64,000 bases of DNA, from positions 1,513,478-1,577,477 of the forward strand of contig MU008158.1 of NCBI GenBank assembly GCA_010909165.1, read 5' to 3'. Both the position numbers and the translations under genes were made by a program. The notes under the pieces were generated by a model. That model saw only the letters and a list, made by a program, of their open reading frames with translations. It was not told the DNA's origin and made no database searches. Each line of letters opens with the position of its first letter. Position 1 is the first letter of the stretch. This document shows, piece after piece, positions 1-11,560 of the stretch. This DNA comes from Anthoceros angustus. Lineage: Eukaryota; Streptophyta; Anthocerotopsida; Anthocerotales; Anthocerotaceae.

Positions 1-1205
1 TTCCACCTTTCACGGCTTCTTGTGGCAGGGCGCCGGTGTACTGGGCCGCCTTTGGCTTGTCCTCTGGAAAACCGGCTGCAGAGCCTTCGGACCATTGTTG
101 AGGACACATAGTAAACAAGGTGAGGACATAGCGTCACTTGCTTCACAAGATGGTTGTGATACAAGTCTCCCGTTTCGTCGCCATGCGAACAAGTGGCGCC
201 ATCTGGCTTGGGGTTCCCGCCGATGTAGGGAAGTTGTCCCGCCTACTCAAATTGGCGCCTAAGTACTCGAGGAGTCGGTGCGAATCCTCCTTCCGTGTTT
301 TGGAGAATAAGTCGACAAATTTTGGACACTCGGAAGGCTACGCCCACGGATCATCTTATGGAGGAGGAATGGGAGCACCATGGATGTGGTCTTGGCGAGT
401 GGGGATAATCGCTGTTTCTTGATTCAAGAATCTCGGTTCTGGGTTCATCCATCATATGCTATGATGGACAGCTATTGAACGACGACCCCTCGTTACATGG
501 ATCGTCTTAATTGGCAAGTGGGGATGACTTGATTTCAAAGAACCCTCGGTTTAGTCTTCACTATGATGGACAACTAGTGGTGATTCCCTAACCTTTCTTG
601 TAGTCTTGCTTGCTTTGTCGTGATATGGTGACATGGAATGCCCTTATGGGTACAGCAAGGGCTCGGCTGCTGGAGAATGTAGTGGTGGGCACCTACACCG
701 TGGACATGTATGCAAAATTTGGTGAACGAAAATGCCCGCCAAGTTTTTGGTTGAACGACCCATGAAAGAGGACGGCGCAAAATATGGTGAGCTGGAAGAT
801 GCAAAAGACGCGCGCACTCACAAATTGTGGAAGGAACGCGATTGCACTCATAGATGGTGGTGCATGTCTCTTGCCTAAGGGTGTTGCCCGATTTTGCAAA
901 TGGAATCGAATGTCATGCGCGAAGAGATCCTTCAATGGCACTGAATCATCGAGCAAAATTCTGCATTAAGAAGGCGATTGCAACATGCTCCACACACCAT
1001 CATTCACCGCATGTCAACAACCTCCTCCTTTCCAAGCTTGGGCAATAATCTTTGCCGACAGCTCTAAACGCGTTGGTGCGTAATCACGAGCACCTGGAAG
1101 AGAACTCAAGCTTGAAGTCTTCCGCTGCGTCTTCCACATCTCTCCATCTGTTGAAAATGCCATTCCCCAACCGCTCTTCCAAGATGGGAAGGATTCCTTG
1201 CCATG
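1..1205. repeat. Direct repeat R1, copy 1 (left end outside window)
   Basis: The first 1.2 kb is repeated at 1563-2768. The alignment begins at the first base of the window, so the unit probably extends further left. The copies are collinear. Nearly all differences are 1-6 nt indels in GC-rich spots, while AT-rich stretches are identical. The copies part company after the shared ggattccttgcc. The repeat holds a PPR remnant at about 622-735. I see no intact gene. Confidence 0.85.
622..735 (+). pseudogene. PPR repeat remnant in R1 copy 1
   Basis: The + strand reads DMVTWNALMGTARA and then LLENVVVGTYTVDMYAKFGE. These match the VTWNALI and VVVGNTLVDMYAKFG signatures of plant PLS-class PPR proteins, which bind organellar RNA in a sequence-specific way. 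Only about one repeat survives and the frame is lost on both sides. I see no start codon, transit peptide or C-terminal E/DYW domain. It is most likely debris of a PPR gene or retrocopy carried inside the duplicated segment, not an active gene. Confidence 0.6.
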
Positions 1206-1562
1206 AACTTAGTGCGTAGGCTCTTGCGGCCGCCGTCCTTCTTCAAATTGCATCACATCACCGTTGGACTTGTTGGGTTCCGTTGGGAGGCAACGGGTTC
1301 GTGGTTTAAGGGTTTACGACGCCAACGCACCGATTGTTGCGATGACGAGTTCTGCGCCAATTTCGATGATCGACCTCTTCTTCTTGGTAGCGGTGATGGC
1401 CGCACTAGAATTGGGCCACAAATCAATCTCTTTTTCTTTGAGTGTGGTATCGATCTTGGCCGTTTGCCTCGGCGATAGTCCCGGAAAGAGTAAAGAAGAC
1501 ACGTTGATGATTTCTCTGGACACCCGCCTTTGTTCCGATGGCGGGAGCCGTTTTTGTATCGG
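1206..1562. other. Spacer between R1 copies
   Basis: This unique sequence separates the R1 copies. A 143-codon open frame on the minus strand (1314-1745) crosses from R1 copy 2 into it. Its central part has a plausible protein composition, with lysine/glutamate-rich and hydrophobic stretches, but I recognise no domain. I make no gene call. Confidence 0.4.
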
Positions 1563-2768
1563 GTTCCACCTTTCACGGCTTCTTGGCGCACGGCCGGTGT
1601 ACTCGGGGCCGCCTTTGGCTTGTCCTGGAAAACCGGCGCAGCCTTCACCATTGTTGAGGACACATAGTAAACAAGGTGAGGACATAGCCCTTGCTTCACA
1701 AGATGGTTGTGATACAAGTCTCCCGTTTTTACGCCATGCGAACAAGTGGCGCCATCTGGCTTGGGGTTCCCCGATGTAGGGAAGTTGTCCTACTCAAATT
1801 GGCTAAGTACCTCGAGAGGAGTCGGTGCGAATCCTCCTTCCAGTTTTGGAGAATAAGGCAAATTTTGGACACTCTGGAGAGTCAGACGACGCCTCGTCAC
1901 CGGATCATCTTATGGAGGAGGAATGGGAGCACCATGGATGTGGTCTTGGCGAGTGGGGATAAGCTGCTTGATTAAAGAATCTCGGTTCTGTCTCTGGTTA
2001 CATCATCATATGCTATGATGGGGATATTGAACGACGACCCCTACGTTACATGGATCGTCTTAATTGGCAAGTGGGGATGACTGATTTCAAAGAACCTCTT
2101 GGTTTAGTCTTCACTATGATGGACAACTAGTGGTGATTCCCTAACCTTTCTTGTAGTCTTGCTTGCTTTGTCGAGGATATGGTGACATGGAATGCCCTTA
2201 TGGGTACAGCAAGGGCTCGGCCCTGGAGAATGTAGTGGTGGGCACCTACGGTGGACATGTATGCAAAATTTGGTGAGCGGAAAATGCCCCAAGTTTTTGA
2301 TTGAACGACCCATGAAAGAGGACGATGCAAAATATGGTGAGCTGGAAGATGCAAAAGGGCACGTGCGCACTCACAAATTGTGGAAGGAGCGATTGCACTC
2401 ATAGATGGTGGTGTCTCTTGCCTAAGGTGTTGCCCGATTTTGCAAATGGAATCGAATGTCATGCAGAAGAGATCCTTCAATGGCTTGCTGAATCTGCAAA
2501 ATTCTGAGCATTAAGAAGGCGTGATTGCAACATGCTCCACACACCATCATTCACTGCATGTCAACAACCTCCTCCTTTCCAAGCTTGGGCAATAATCTTG
2601 CCGTAGACAAACCGCCTCTAAAGCAGCGTTGGTGTGTAATCACACTCTGGAAGAGAACTCAAGCTTGAAGTCTTCCGCGTCTTCCACATCTCTCCATCGT
2701 GTTGAAAATGCCATTCCCCAACCGCTCTTCCGATGGCGGAAGGATTCCTTGCCGAAACTTGATGCGTT
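1563..2768. repeat. Direct repeat R1, copy 2
   Basis: Second copy of the R1 unit, beginning ttccacctttcacgg exactly as at position 1. In the first 300 nt I counted about a dozen differences from copy 1. All are small indels or local scrambles at CG or C(A/T)G sites, for example ggcgcctaag against ggctaag. To the right it continues into sequence unrelated to the 1206-1562 spacer. Confidence 0.85.
2174..2295 (+). pseudogene. PPR repeat remnant in R1 copy 2
   Basis: This is the counterpart of the 622-735 remnant, with the same DMVTWNALMGTARA reading and a MYAKFGE-like continuation. It is frameshifted at different places from copy 1. It adds no independent function; it shows that the PPR piece was present before the segment was duplicated. 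Confidence 0.55.
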
Positions 2769-2989
2769 CACATTTTGAAGCGAGACAAACACATGTGTGT
2801 CACAAGCATCCAAGATGCTCGTAATCGCATCCCATTAGTACACGTTAGGATTCTGATCCATTACCTTAGGCGATTCGTTGCCTCTTAGAATGTGCCAATT
2901 TTACCCCTAGTCTACCTAACATGCATATATAGCCCTACATGCAATATCTAGAAAAACGGAATTCCCATGGTTCAAGGAAGTTGCCTTCC

Positions 2990-3285
2990 TCGGCCCTCGA
3001 AATAGGTTTCTATCTACATGCTACTTTTCCCAAGGACCAAGGAACATCCTTCCGAAACCCCGAAGACCAAGGACTAGGTTTCTATCTACATACCATTTTC
3101 CCAAGGACCAAGGAACATCCTTCCGAACCCCGAAGACCAAGGACTCGAAATAGGCTTAGGACCAAGGAACATCATTCCGAAACCCCGAAGACCAAGGACT
3201 TGAGTCTGTTTCTTCCCAAACCCCAAAGACCAAGGACTTGAGTCCTACCTATTTGAATAGATAGGACTCGGACTCGGAGTAGCGG
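2990..3285. repeat. AAGACCAAGGACT minisatellite, copy 1
   Basis: About four degenerate units of roughly 55-75 bp. Each contains ccaaggaccaaggaacatc and then the core aagaccaaggact, separated by ggtttctatctacatac-type spacers. It also gives an open reading frame of repeated peptides (residues like FPKDQGTSFRNPE), which I take as a by-product of the repeat rather than a gene. Confidence 0.8.
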
Positions 3286-3834
3286 ACTTGGCGGCCACGC
3301 TTCTCGGTGTGACCACACCAAGTAATCCTCCCATCACCACTTCCTAGGACTCCCCTCTTGTGCGTGGGAAACTAGGCGAGGTAAGAGGAGCTCTCGCTCA
3401 CGACATTCGGTGCAAGGAGTCGGTGAGGTCCTCGGGTTAAACAACATGTTCAAGCCGACTTGTTGGATGAGAAGCTTGTTTCTTTGAATATGCGGTGGGT
3501 CATTGTGCTTCTCCTTCCAAGTCGAGCTCTCCAAAGCTGAGCACAGGAGGTGTGCGGATTGGATATGGGAGTCGTGACACTGTAACCATCATCGGCGTTA
3601 TGTGAGTAGGGAAAGCTTCGAGGCCGTTGGAGCTACTGTAAAATCTGGCGTGATAGACTATTCTATTCCTCGATCCGACTTATATGTCGTGCTAAAACTT
3701 TGTGCGAGATAAGAAGGACATGGTTGTGGGATGGCGCGTTCATGATCTCACATCAAACTTGGAGTGCAGTCAATCACATACTTGGGGAACCATATCTTTG
3801 CGGATGTATGTATACGGAGGTAGGCTACGGAGGG

Positions 3835-4375
3835 TGGGCAAACCAAATCCCTTCATGTGGTTTTCAATAATCTCCGCACATGCTACACATGGGGAGCCTA
3901 ATGAGGCGATACAACTTTACTATGCGATGTGTCGCTCGGTGAAGGCGGATGCCCACATCTTTGTAGACCCTTCAAGCTTGTGCATTTCTTTGTGGACACG
4001 GAATCTAGCGAGAAAAGTGCGGCATGATATGTTGCAGTGACATTCCACCGAACTTGTTTATTAGTATGGTGGACATGTCATAGCGTAATTGGCTGGAAGA
4101 GAGGCAAACACGGTTTCGATAGGTTAAGCGAGAAAGGATGTCGTGACATGGGGCCACGATAGTTGGGTATGCAAATCATGGAAGCTTGGCCAAGAGGCGC
4201 TTGTTATATGGACAAATGGAGAAGGAGGGCACGATTGTGGGCAACCATGTTACCTTTGCTTGCCAAGGCTGTAAACGCAAGTGCCTTGCAGTGCACCGCA
4301 CTCATGATTGTGGAGAGAGGATGCCTAGATAACACACTTGTGGGCACTTGCTCTGTTGGGGGAGGAAAACCGGTG
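3835..4375 (+). pseudogene. PPR gene remnant in R2 copy 1
   Basis: The + strand reads PNPFMWFSIISAHATHGEPN followed by EAIQLYYAMCRS and ADAHIFV. This is a canonical PPR helix pair of the kind WxxIIxAxxxxGxxxEAIxLYxxM. After a frameshift come degraded pieces of the next repeats: KDVVTWG-like, NHVTFAC-like, and RGCLDNTLVGTC before a DMYAKCG position. PLS-class PPR proteins bind organellar transcripts and, with DYW domains, edit C to U. No DYW domain, start codon or complete repeat array is present. The right end breaks off into unrelated repeat R3, so the fragment is truncated as well as frameshifted. Confidence 0.75.
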
Positions 4376-4469
4376 GCTTCCGGATTCACCCTCTAGTGGC
4401 CACACTTATCCCACTGTCATGGCACAATAGGTTTCATTCCCATGGTTCAAGGAAGTTGCCTTCCTCGGC

Positions 4470-4745
4470 CCTCGAAATAGGTTTCTATCTACATGCTACT
4501 TTTCCCAAGGACCAAGGAACATCCTTCCGAAACCCGAAGACCAAGGACTAGGTTCTATCTACATACCATTTTCCCAAGGACCAAGGAACATCCTTAGAAC
4601 CCAAGACCAAGGACTCGAAATAGGCTTAGGACCAAGGAACATCATTAAAACCCCAAGACCAAGGACTTGAGTCTGTTTCTTCCCAAACCCCAAAGACCAA
4701 GGACTTGAGTCCTACCTATTTGAATAGATAGGACTCAGGACTCAG
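4470..4745. repeat. AAGACCAAGGACT minisatellite, copy 2
   Basis: Same array as at 2990-3285, with the same number of recognisable units and extra small deletions. Confidence 0.75.
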
Positions 4746-5244
4746 TAGCGGACTTGGCACCGCTTCTCGGTGTGACCACACCAAGGATCCCCTCACCACT
4801 TCCTAGGACTCCCCTCTTTGTGGGAAACTAGGCGAGGTAAGAGCTCTCTCACGACATTGTGCAAGGAGTCCGTGAGGTCCTCGGGTTAAACAACATGTTC
4901 AAGCCGACTTGTTGGATGAGAAGCTTGTTTCTTTGAATATGCGGTGGGTCATTGTGCTTCTCCTTCCAAGTCGAGCTCTCAAAGCGCTGAGCACAGGAGG
5001 TGTGCGGATTGGATATGGGAGTCGTGACACAGTAACCATCGCGTTATGTGAGTAGGGAAAGCTGAGGCCGTTGGAGCTCGTAAAATCTGGCGTAGACTAT
5101 TCTATTCCTCGATCCACATATGTCGTGCTAAAACTTTGTGCGAGATAAGAAGGACATGGTTGTGGGATGGCGTTCATGATCTCACGTCAAACTTGTGCGT
5201 CAATCACATACTTGGGGAACCATATCTTGCGGATGTATGTCGGA

Positions 5245-5770
5245 GGTAGGCTACGGAGGGTGGGCAAACCAAATCCCTTCATGTGGTTTTCAATAATCTC
5301 CGCATGCTACACATGGGGAGCCTAATGAGGCGATACAACTTTACTATCGATGTGTCGCTCGGTGTGGCGGATGCCCACATCTTTAGCGCCCTTCAAGCTT
5401 GTGCATTTCTTGTGGACACGGAATCTAGCGAGAAAAGTGCGGCATGATATGTTGCCTGATGACATTCCACGAACTTGTTTATTGCCAATGCGGTGGACAT
5501 GTCATGCAAAGCGTAATTGAGCTGGAAGAGGCAAACACGGTTTCGATAGGTTAAAGAAAGGATGTCGTGACATGGGCCGGCCACGATAGTTGGGTATGCA
5601 AATCATGGCTTGGCCAAGAGGCGCTTGATATGGACAAATGGAAGGAGGGCACGATTGTGGGCAACCATGTTACCTTTGCTTGCCTTTAGAGACAAGCAAG
5701 TGCCTTCGAAGGCGGGCTGCACTCCTGATTGTGGAGAGAGAGCTAGATAACACACTTGTGGGCACTTGAC
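5245..5770 (+). pseudogene. PPR gene remnant in R2 copy 2
   Basis: The DNA matches the 3835-4375 PPR remnant: gggtgggcaaaccaaatccc, catgtggttttcaataatctcc and ggagcctaatgaggcgatac are all retained. The frame is broken at more places, so only short peptides survive. Like its neighbour it stops at the R3 junction after the VGT position. It is non-functional as written. Confidence 0.65.
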
Positions 5771-5772
5771 GT

Positions 5773-6825
5773 GTGGGAGGAAAAGGTGATTCACCTCTAG
5801 TGGCCACATTCCCAATGCTAAGCGTAGGTTTGTCCCATGAGACTCTTGTTTGTCGGTCACCAACATCCAAGGCACAAACCACACGCCTCTTCACACCCCA
5901 AGCTCCCTCACACACCGGAGCAACTTCAACTCACTCCTGCATGCAGCCACGCCTCACCATGCCGCCCGTCAATCACCGCTTCTAGACCTACAACGACACC
6001 CTACGACTATAGGTCCACACCCCACGAGGGTCGGGCCACGCACGGGGACCCCCTACGTTGCAACGCGACTTCACCACCCGTGATCTTCCACTATTCCTTT
6101 CCCATCGCCTTCCCACAATTGGCACACCTCAACCACCAACTCGGCGCAGCCCGCGCCACTCCCGCCCGCCTCCGAATCACCACCTGGACCTACAACGACA
6201 TCCTCGTGAGGTCCCACCCACGGTAGGTCCACTGCCCACGCACATAGGGACCCCCTCACTAGCGCGACTTCTCCACCCGTGATTTTGAGACCTTAGCCCA
6301 TTTCCGCCCTCGGTTTGGTGCATTTGGGACCCTCCCTTAGGCTCGACTTGGGCCTTCTTCTTACTCCTAATCTCTACCTACTCCTCTACTCAACATTCAG
6401 CTCCACATTCTCCTCAACACTCACCTCAACTCAACTCCTCATCCTCCTAATCTAACCTTACTTCAAGCTCACGCTAGCTCGCCCTTACAGCTGGCTGGGT
6501 GCGCCTACAAGCCAACAAGTTCTTCCTTGGGCGGTTGCTGAGTTTGCACCAGACAGAGAACCTCCAGTCTTTCCACGTAGTCTACCCTCAAGCCGAGAGT
6601 TCCTTGGGCATCGCCACACACCCAAGCAAAGCAATTTCACAAACCATTCACAAGGAGCAACTGCGAGGCGCGCAAGGCGAGCCCTCCACAGCACTCCGAC
6701 CGCAAACTCCTCTCTACCCGGACGCGTTAGCTTGCACGGCCCCGAACTTCCTTCACAAGGAGCAAAGGACTCGCGAGGTAGGGGCGCAAGACACGATAAT
6801 TTTACTTCACAAGCTCCCTCCTTTT
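5773..6825. repeat. Tandem repeat R3, copy 1
   Basis: A unit of about 1.05 kb starting gtgggaggaaaa, strongly C-rich and G-poor on the + strand. Its last part (from about 6438) recurs at 7471 and 9478. The junctions at both ends carry the short shared word gtgggagg or tagggagg. Long open frames in it are proline/threonine/serine-rich in several frames at once, as expected from base composition, so I call no gene. Confidence 0.8.
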
Positions 6826-7841
6826 GTGGGAGGAAAAGGGCTTAGTTCACCCTCTAGTGGCCACACTTATCCCAATGCTAAGTACAATAGGTTTCGTCCC
6901 ATGAGACTCTTGTTTGTCGGTCACCACATCCAAGGCACAAACCACCGCCTCTTCACACCCCCTGCTCCCTCACACAGTGGAGCAACTTCAACTCACTCCA
7001 CAGTGCAGCCACGCCTCACCATGCTGCTCCGTCAATCACCGCTTCTAGACCTACGACACCCTCGACTATGGGTCCACACCCCGCAGTAGGTCGGCGGCTA
7101 CGCGTAGGGACCCCCTCGTTGCACGCGACTTCACCACCCGTGATCTTCCACTATTCCTTTCCCATCGCCTTCCCACAATTGGCACCTCAACCACCAACTC
7201 TGACCGCGCTCCACTGCTGTGAGTGATCACCACTCCACGGACCTACAACGACATCCTACGTTTCCCCCTAGTAGGTCCACCGTCTCGCACATAGGGACCC
7301 CCTACAGCAGTGACTTCTCCACCCGTGATTTTGAGACCTTAGCGCTTCAGTCTCGGTTTGGTGCGTTGGGACCCCCCTCCTTGCTCGACTTGGGCCTTCT
7401 TCTTACTCTAATCTCTACCTACTCCTCTACTCAACATTCTCCACATTCTCCTCAACACTCACCTCAACTCAACTCCTCATCCTCCTAATCTAACCTTACT
7501 TCAAGCTCACGCTAGCTCGCCTTCGCTGGAGTGCGCCTACAAGCCAACAAGTTCTTCCTTGGGCGGTTGCTGTGAGTTTGCACCAGACAGAGAACCTCCG
7601 AGTCTTTCCGTAGTCTACCCTCAAGCCGAGTTCCTTGGGCATCGCCACACACAGCAAAGCAATTTCCGACCATTCACTGGGGGCAACTGCGGGCGCATGA
7701 GGAGCTCGCCAAGCACTCGACCACCGCAAACTCCCTCTCTACCCTTCGTTGCTTTGCACGAAATTCCTTCACAAGGAGCAAAGGACTCGCGGTTTGGGAG
7801 CGCAAGACCCGATAATTTTACTTCACAAGCTCCCTCCTTTT
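6826..7841. repeat. Tandem repeat R3, copy 2
   Basis: Second tandem copy of R3, with the same order of blocks, short indels and no recognisable gene. Its right third (7471-7841) is also the left end of repeat R4, so the two duplication events overlap there. Confidence 0.8.
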
Positions 7842-9477
7842 AGGGAGGTCCTCACATACAGCCTCCACTGGCGCCCTCACAGCGCCTCACTCCTTATTTT
7901 AGTGTATCCTCTCGACTTTAAGTTCGACATCCAAGCATCTTGGGTGAAATTCTATTCTAGCAACTTCACCTATGTGAGCCTTAATGGCTCTCAACATTCC
8001 TATCTAGCTAGTCAACACACCCTCGGGTTGACAAGCATTAATCTGTCCTCCTCTAAAGAAAGTCTCCCCAAGCAATGAGCCCACACTCCAAGCTACCACC
8101 ACCTCTTCAATTGCCTCCTCTAGCCGTCGCACCGGTGATCCTACGGATGGGGCCACCTCTACACCTCCTACGGACGTAGGGTCAACCTTTATGGCCCTCG
8201 CCTCCCACTCTCCACAAGAAGGTCTCCCGTGGCGGATCTTGCTCCATGCCTTCCTCTTCCTCCTCAGTCATCCTCTCGGCCTTCCATATACGCCGGATGT
8301 TGGGCTCTTCCAGCTCCCTAACCAACTTGCCCTTCTTAGGTGCGCTTTCACCATCTTGTACCTTCAAAATAAGCGCACAAACAAGACAAGCTTGGGCACG
8401 CCCCATGCTCGTTTCCACCTAGTTGTCACCTCGTGCTACACACAATTGTGATTTCTTCACTCGCCCACAAGATCCACCAAGAGAGCAACGGCCCTTTTCC
8501 ACTTACTTCCTCTTCACTCCACGGTCCCACCTAGCTCAAACTTGGTGTCCTCACAACATTCCCACACCTGCACACAATCCTCACTTGCAAGGTCCTCCTT
8601 CTCCTTGCACACACACGCGTTCCACCAAGTCCTTGCTCTAGCTTTCCGGCACAAGCTCTTCCTCATTCCTCACGGACTTCCTAGGTGCCACTCCCTACAC
8701 ACCAGCTTGCATGGCCCTTTGGTAGTGCAAAACTCTTGTAGGCCGTTGATTCCTGCCATGTGCACTATTTCCACCTCCTCGATTTAGTAGCCCTACTTGT
8801 TATAAACACCCTACACTACACCCACATATTTGGATTATTATTCCTAATATCCTATTTATCCACACCTTGCATATACTCTTCACACTTCCTAGGTTGACAC
8901 GCTGTCTGGCTTGCTTCAAGTATCCAAGTAGTGTCGCCCCCCCTGCCACGTGGGAGACCTCACCTCCTACGGTGAGGAGACACTCTCACCTACCTATCTA
9001 CCTACCTACCTAGTTAATGAGGAGCCCACCTACATCCTACCCATGTAGCCACCACAGTCACCCCATACTACCCGCATCTCCCCCTACTTGTTTCCTACCT
9101 TGTTCCCTACCTCGGTGGGGCGGTGCGTGGACACGCTACCCCATAGTCCTACCCATACCCCTACATGACCATGTACCCCATACATACATGTAGGGACCCT
9201 CCGCCTACACCTCGCACGGGTGCACCTCCCTCCCTAGGTAGGGTGCCATGCCTTCACTACCCCTACACCTTCTCCATTCTCGTAGGGCCACCTCTCACCT
9301 TCCTCGTAGCTCATGTGACTTCTGCAAATATAATGGTTGAAACACCTCACACAAAAGGTGCCCCATCCGTCGATCCACCCCTAGGACGCTTAACTCTGAG
9401 TTCTTACATTCCATTGTCCAACACACCCAATTGGCTTGTGCAACACTCATCAAGAATAAAATGAACTTATCCTCGTG
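7471..9477. repeat. Tandem repeat R4, copy 1
   Basis: A 2.0 kb unit bounded by the 9-mer aactcctca at 7471, 9478 and 11561. From about 8706 to its end it is identical to copy 2 except for one 63-bp block, while its left 1.2 kb differs by dozens of small indels. Its right part is pyrimidine-rich on the + strand. I recognise no gene. Confidence 0.85.
8991..9022. repeat. (CTAC)n-type simple repeat
   Basis: A short run of cctac/ctac tetranucleotides within R4, repeated identically in the second R4 copy at about 11010-11040. It is not a plant telomere repeat. Confidence 0.7.
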
Positions 9478-11560
9478 AACTCCTCATCCTCCTAATCTAA
9501 CCTTACTTCAAGCTCAGCTAGCTCGCCCTTACAGCTGGCCAGGGGTGCCTACAAATAACAAGTTCTTCCTTGGGTTGCTATGAGTTTGCACAGAGAACCT
9601 CCGAGTCTTTCCTGTAGTCTACCCTCAAGCCGAGTTCCTTGGGCATCGCCACACACCCAAGCAAAGCAATTTCGCAACCATTCACAAGGAGCAAGGCGCC
9701 GAGCGAGCCCTCCGCCAAGCACTCCCCACGCAAACTCCCTCTCTACCCGGACCTGCGGCTTGCACGGACGAATTCCTTCACAAGGAGCAAAGGACTCGCG
9801 AGGTTTGGGAGCGCAAGGCGATAATTTTACTTCACAAGCTCCCTCCTTTTGTAGGGAGGTCCTCACACAACCTCCACTGGCGCGCCTCCTGCCTCACCTC
9901 CTTATTTTAGTGTATCCTCACGGACTTTAAGTTCGACATCCAAGCATCTTGGGTAAAATTCTATTCTAGCAAACTTCACCTGTGAGCCTTAATGGCTCAC
10001 ATCAACATTCCTATCTAGCTAGTCAACACCCTCGGGTTGACAAGCATTAATCTGTCCTCCTCTAAAGAAAGTCTCCCCAAGCAATGAGCCCAAGCTACCA
10101 CCCTCCTTTCCTCTTGCGTCACCGCGCACGGTGATCCTACGGATGTAGGGCCACCCTCTACACCTCCTACGGACGTAGGGTCAACTTCTTATTTCGCCTC
10201 CACACTCTCCAGCAAGAAGGTCTCCGTGGCGGATCTTGCTCCATGCCTTCCTCTTCCTCCTCCGAGTCATCCTCGGCCTTCCATATACACCCGGATGTGT
10301 TGGGCTCTTCACAGCTCCCTAGCAACCAACTTGCCCTTCTTAGGTGCAGGCGCTTTCACCATCTTGTACCTTCAAAATAAGCACAAACAAGACAAGCTTG
10401 GGCACGCCCACATGCTCGTTTCCACCTAGTTGTCACCTCGGTCTACACACAATTGAGATTTCTTCACTCGCCACACAGATCCACCAAGTGAGCAACCCTT
10501 CCCTTACTTCCTTCCTCTTCACTCTCCACGGTCCCACCTAGCTCAAACTTGATGTCCTCACAACACACCTCCTTACACTTCAAATCCCTCACTTGCAAGG
10601 TCCCACTCCTTCTCCTTGCACACCTCACACAGCGTTCCCACCAAGTCCTTGCTCTAGCTTTCCTGCATGCCCAAGCTCTTCCTTGATTCCTCACAGCTTC
10701 CTAGGTGCCACTCCCTACACACCCGCTTGCATGGCCCTTTGGTAGTGCAAAACTCTTGTAGGCCGTTGATTCCTGCCATGTGCACTATTTCCACCTCCTC
10801 GATTTAGTAGCCCTACTTGTTATAAACACCCTACACTACACCCACATATTTGGATTATTATTCCTAATATCCTATTTATCCACACCTTGCATATACTCTT
10901 CACACTTCCTAGGTTGACACGCTGTCTGGCTTGCTTCAAGTATCCAAGTAGTGTCGCCCCCCCTGCCACGTGGGAGACCTCACCTCCTACGGTGAGGAGA
11001 CACTCTCACCTACCTATCTACCTACCTACCTAGTTAATGAGGAGCCCACCTACATCCTACCCATGTAGCCACCACAGTCACCCCATACTACCCGCATCTC
11101 CCCCTACTTGTTTCCTACCTTGTTCCCTACCTCGGTGGGGCGGTGCGTGGACACGCTACCCCATAGTCCTACCCATACCCCTACATGACCATGTACCCCA
11201 TACATACATGTAGGGACCTGCCCCTAGGGTCACCCCTTGTTACCTCAGTGCTACCCACATACTACCTTAACTGTAGGGACCCTCCGCCTACACCTCGCAC
11301 GGGTGCACCTCCCTCCCTAGGTAGGGTGCCATGCCTTCACTACCCCTACACCTTCTCCATTCTCGTAGGGCCACCTCTCACCTTCCTCGTAGCTCATGTG
11401 ACTTCTGCAAATATAATGGTTGAAACACCTCACACAAAAGGTGCCCCATCCGTCGATCCACCCCTAGGACGCTTAACTCTGAGTTCTTACATTCCATTGT
11501 CCAACACACCCAATTGGCTTGTGCAACACTCATCAAGAATAAAATGAACTTATCCTCGTG
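9478..11560. repeat. Tandem repeat R4, copy 2
   Basis: Second R4 copy, 2083 bp. The length difference is explained by a 63-bp block near 11219-11281 that lies between two occurrences of tgtagggacc. In copy 1 only one tgtagggacc remains, which fits deletion between direct repeats in copy 1. No recognisable gene. Confidence 0.85.

Larger units (their letters stand above)
2955..4436. repeat. Tandem repeat R2, copy 1
   Basis: A unit of about 1.45 kb starting attcccatggttcaagg. It holds an AAGACCAAGGACT minisatellite, a stretch without a recognised gene, and a PPR remnant. The next copy starts at about 4437 and a dispersed third copy lies at 15250. The join to copy 2 falls within a short shared tcccatg. 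Near 4355-4430 the unit ends in sequence also found at 6826-6900 (gtgggaggaaaa, then ctctagtggccacactta), so its right end is a mosaic with family R3. Confidence 0.85.
4437..5835. repeat. Tandem repeat R2, copy 2
   Basis: Direct tandem neighbour of copy 1 with the same internal order: minisatellite, intervening sequence, PPR remnant. It ends in ctctagtggccacattcccaatgctaag-type sequence leading straight into R3. Differences from copy 1 are again mostly short deletions at CG and CNG positions. Confidence 0.85.

Noticed and set aside
2939-3241. A 100-codon open frame with repeated peptides (FPKDQGTSFRNPE-like)
   Set aside because: It is a direct translation of the AAGACCAAGGACT minisatellite. 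The repeat unit length varies and the frame is not kept in the other two R2 copies.
8991-9022. CCTA/CTAC run as an interstitial telomere
   Set aside because: The plant telomere unit is CCCTAAA/TTTAGGG; this is a tetranucleotide repeat.
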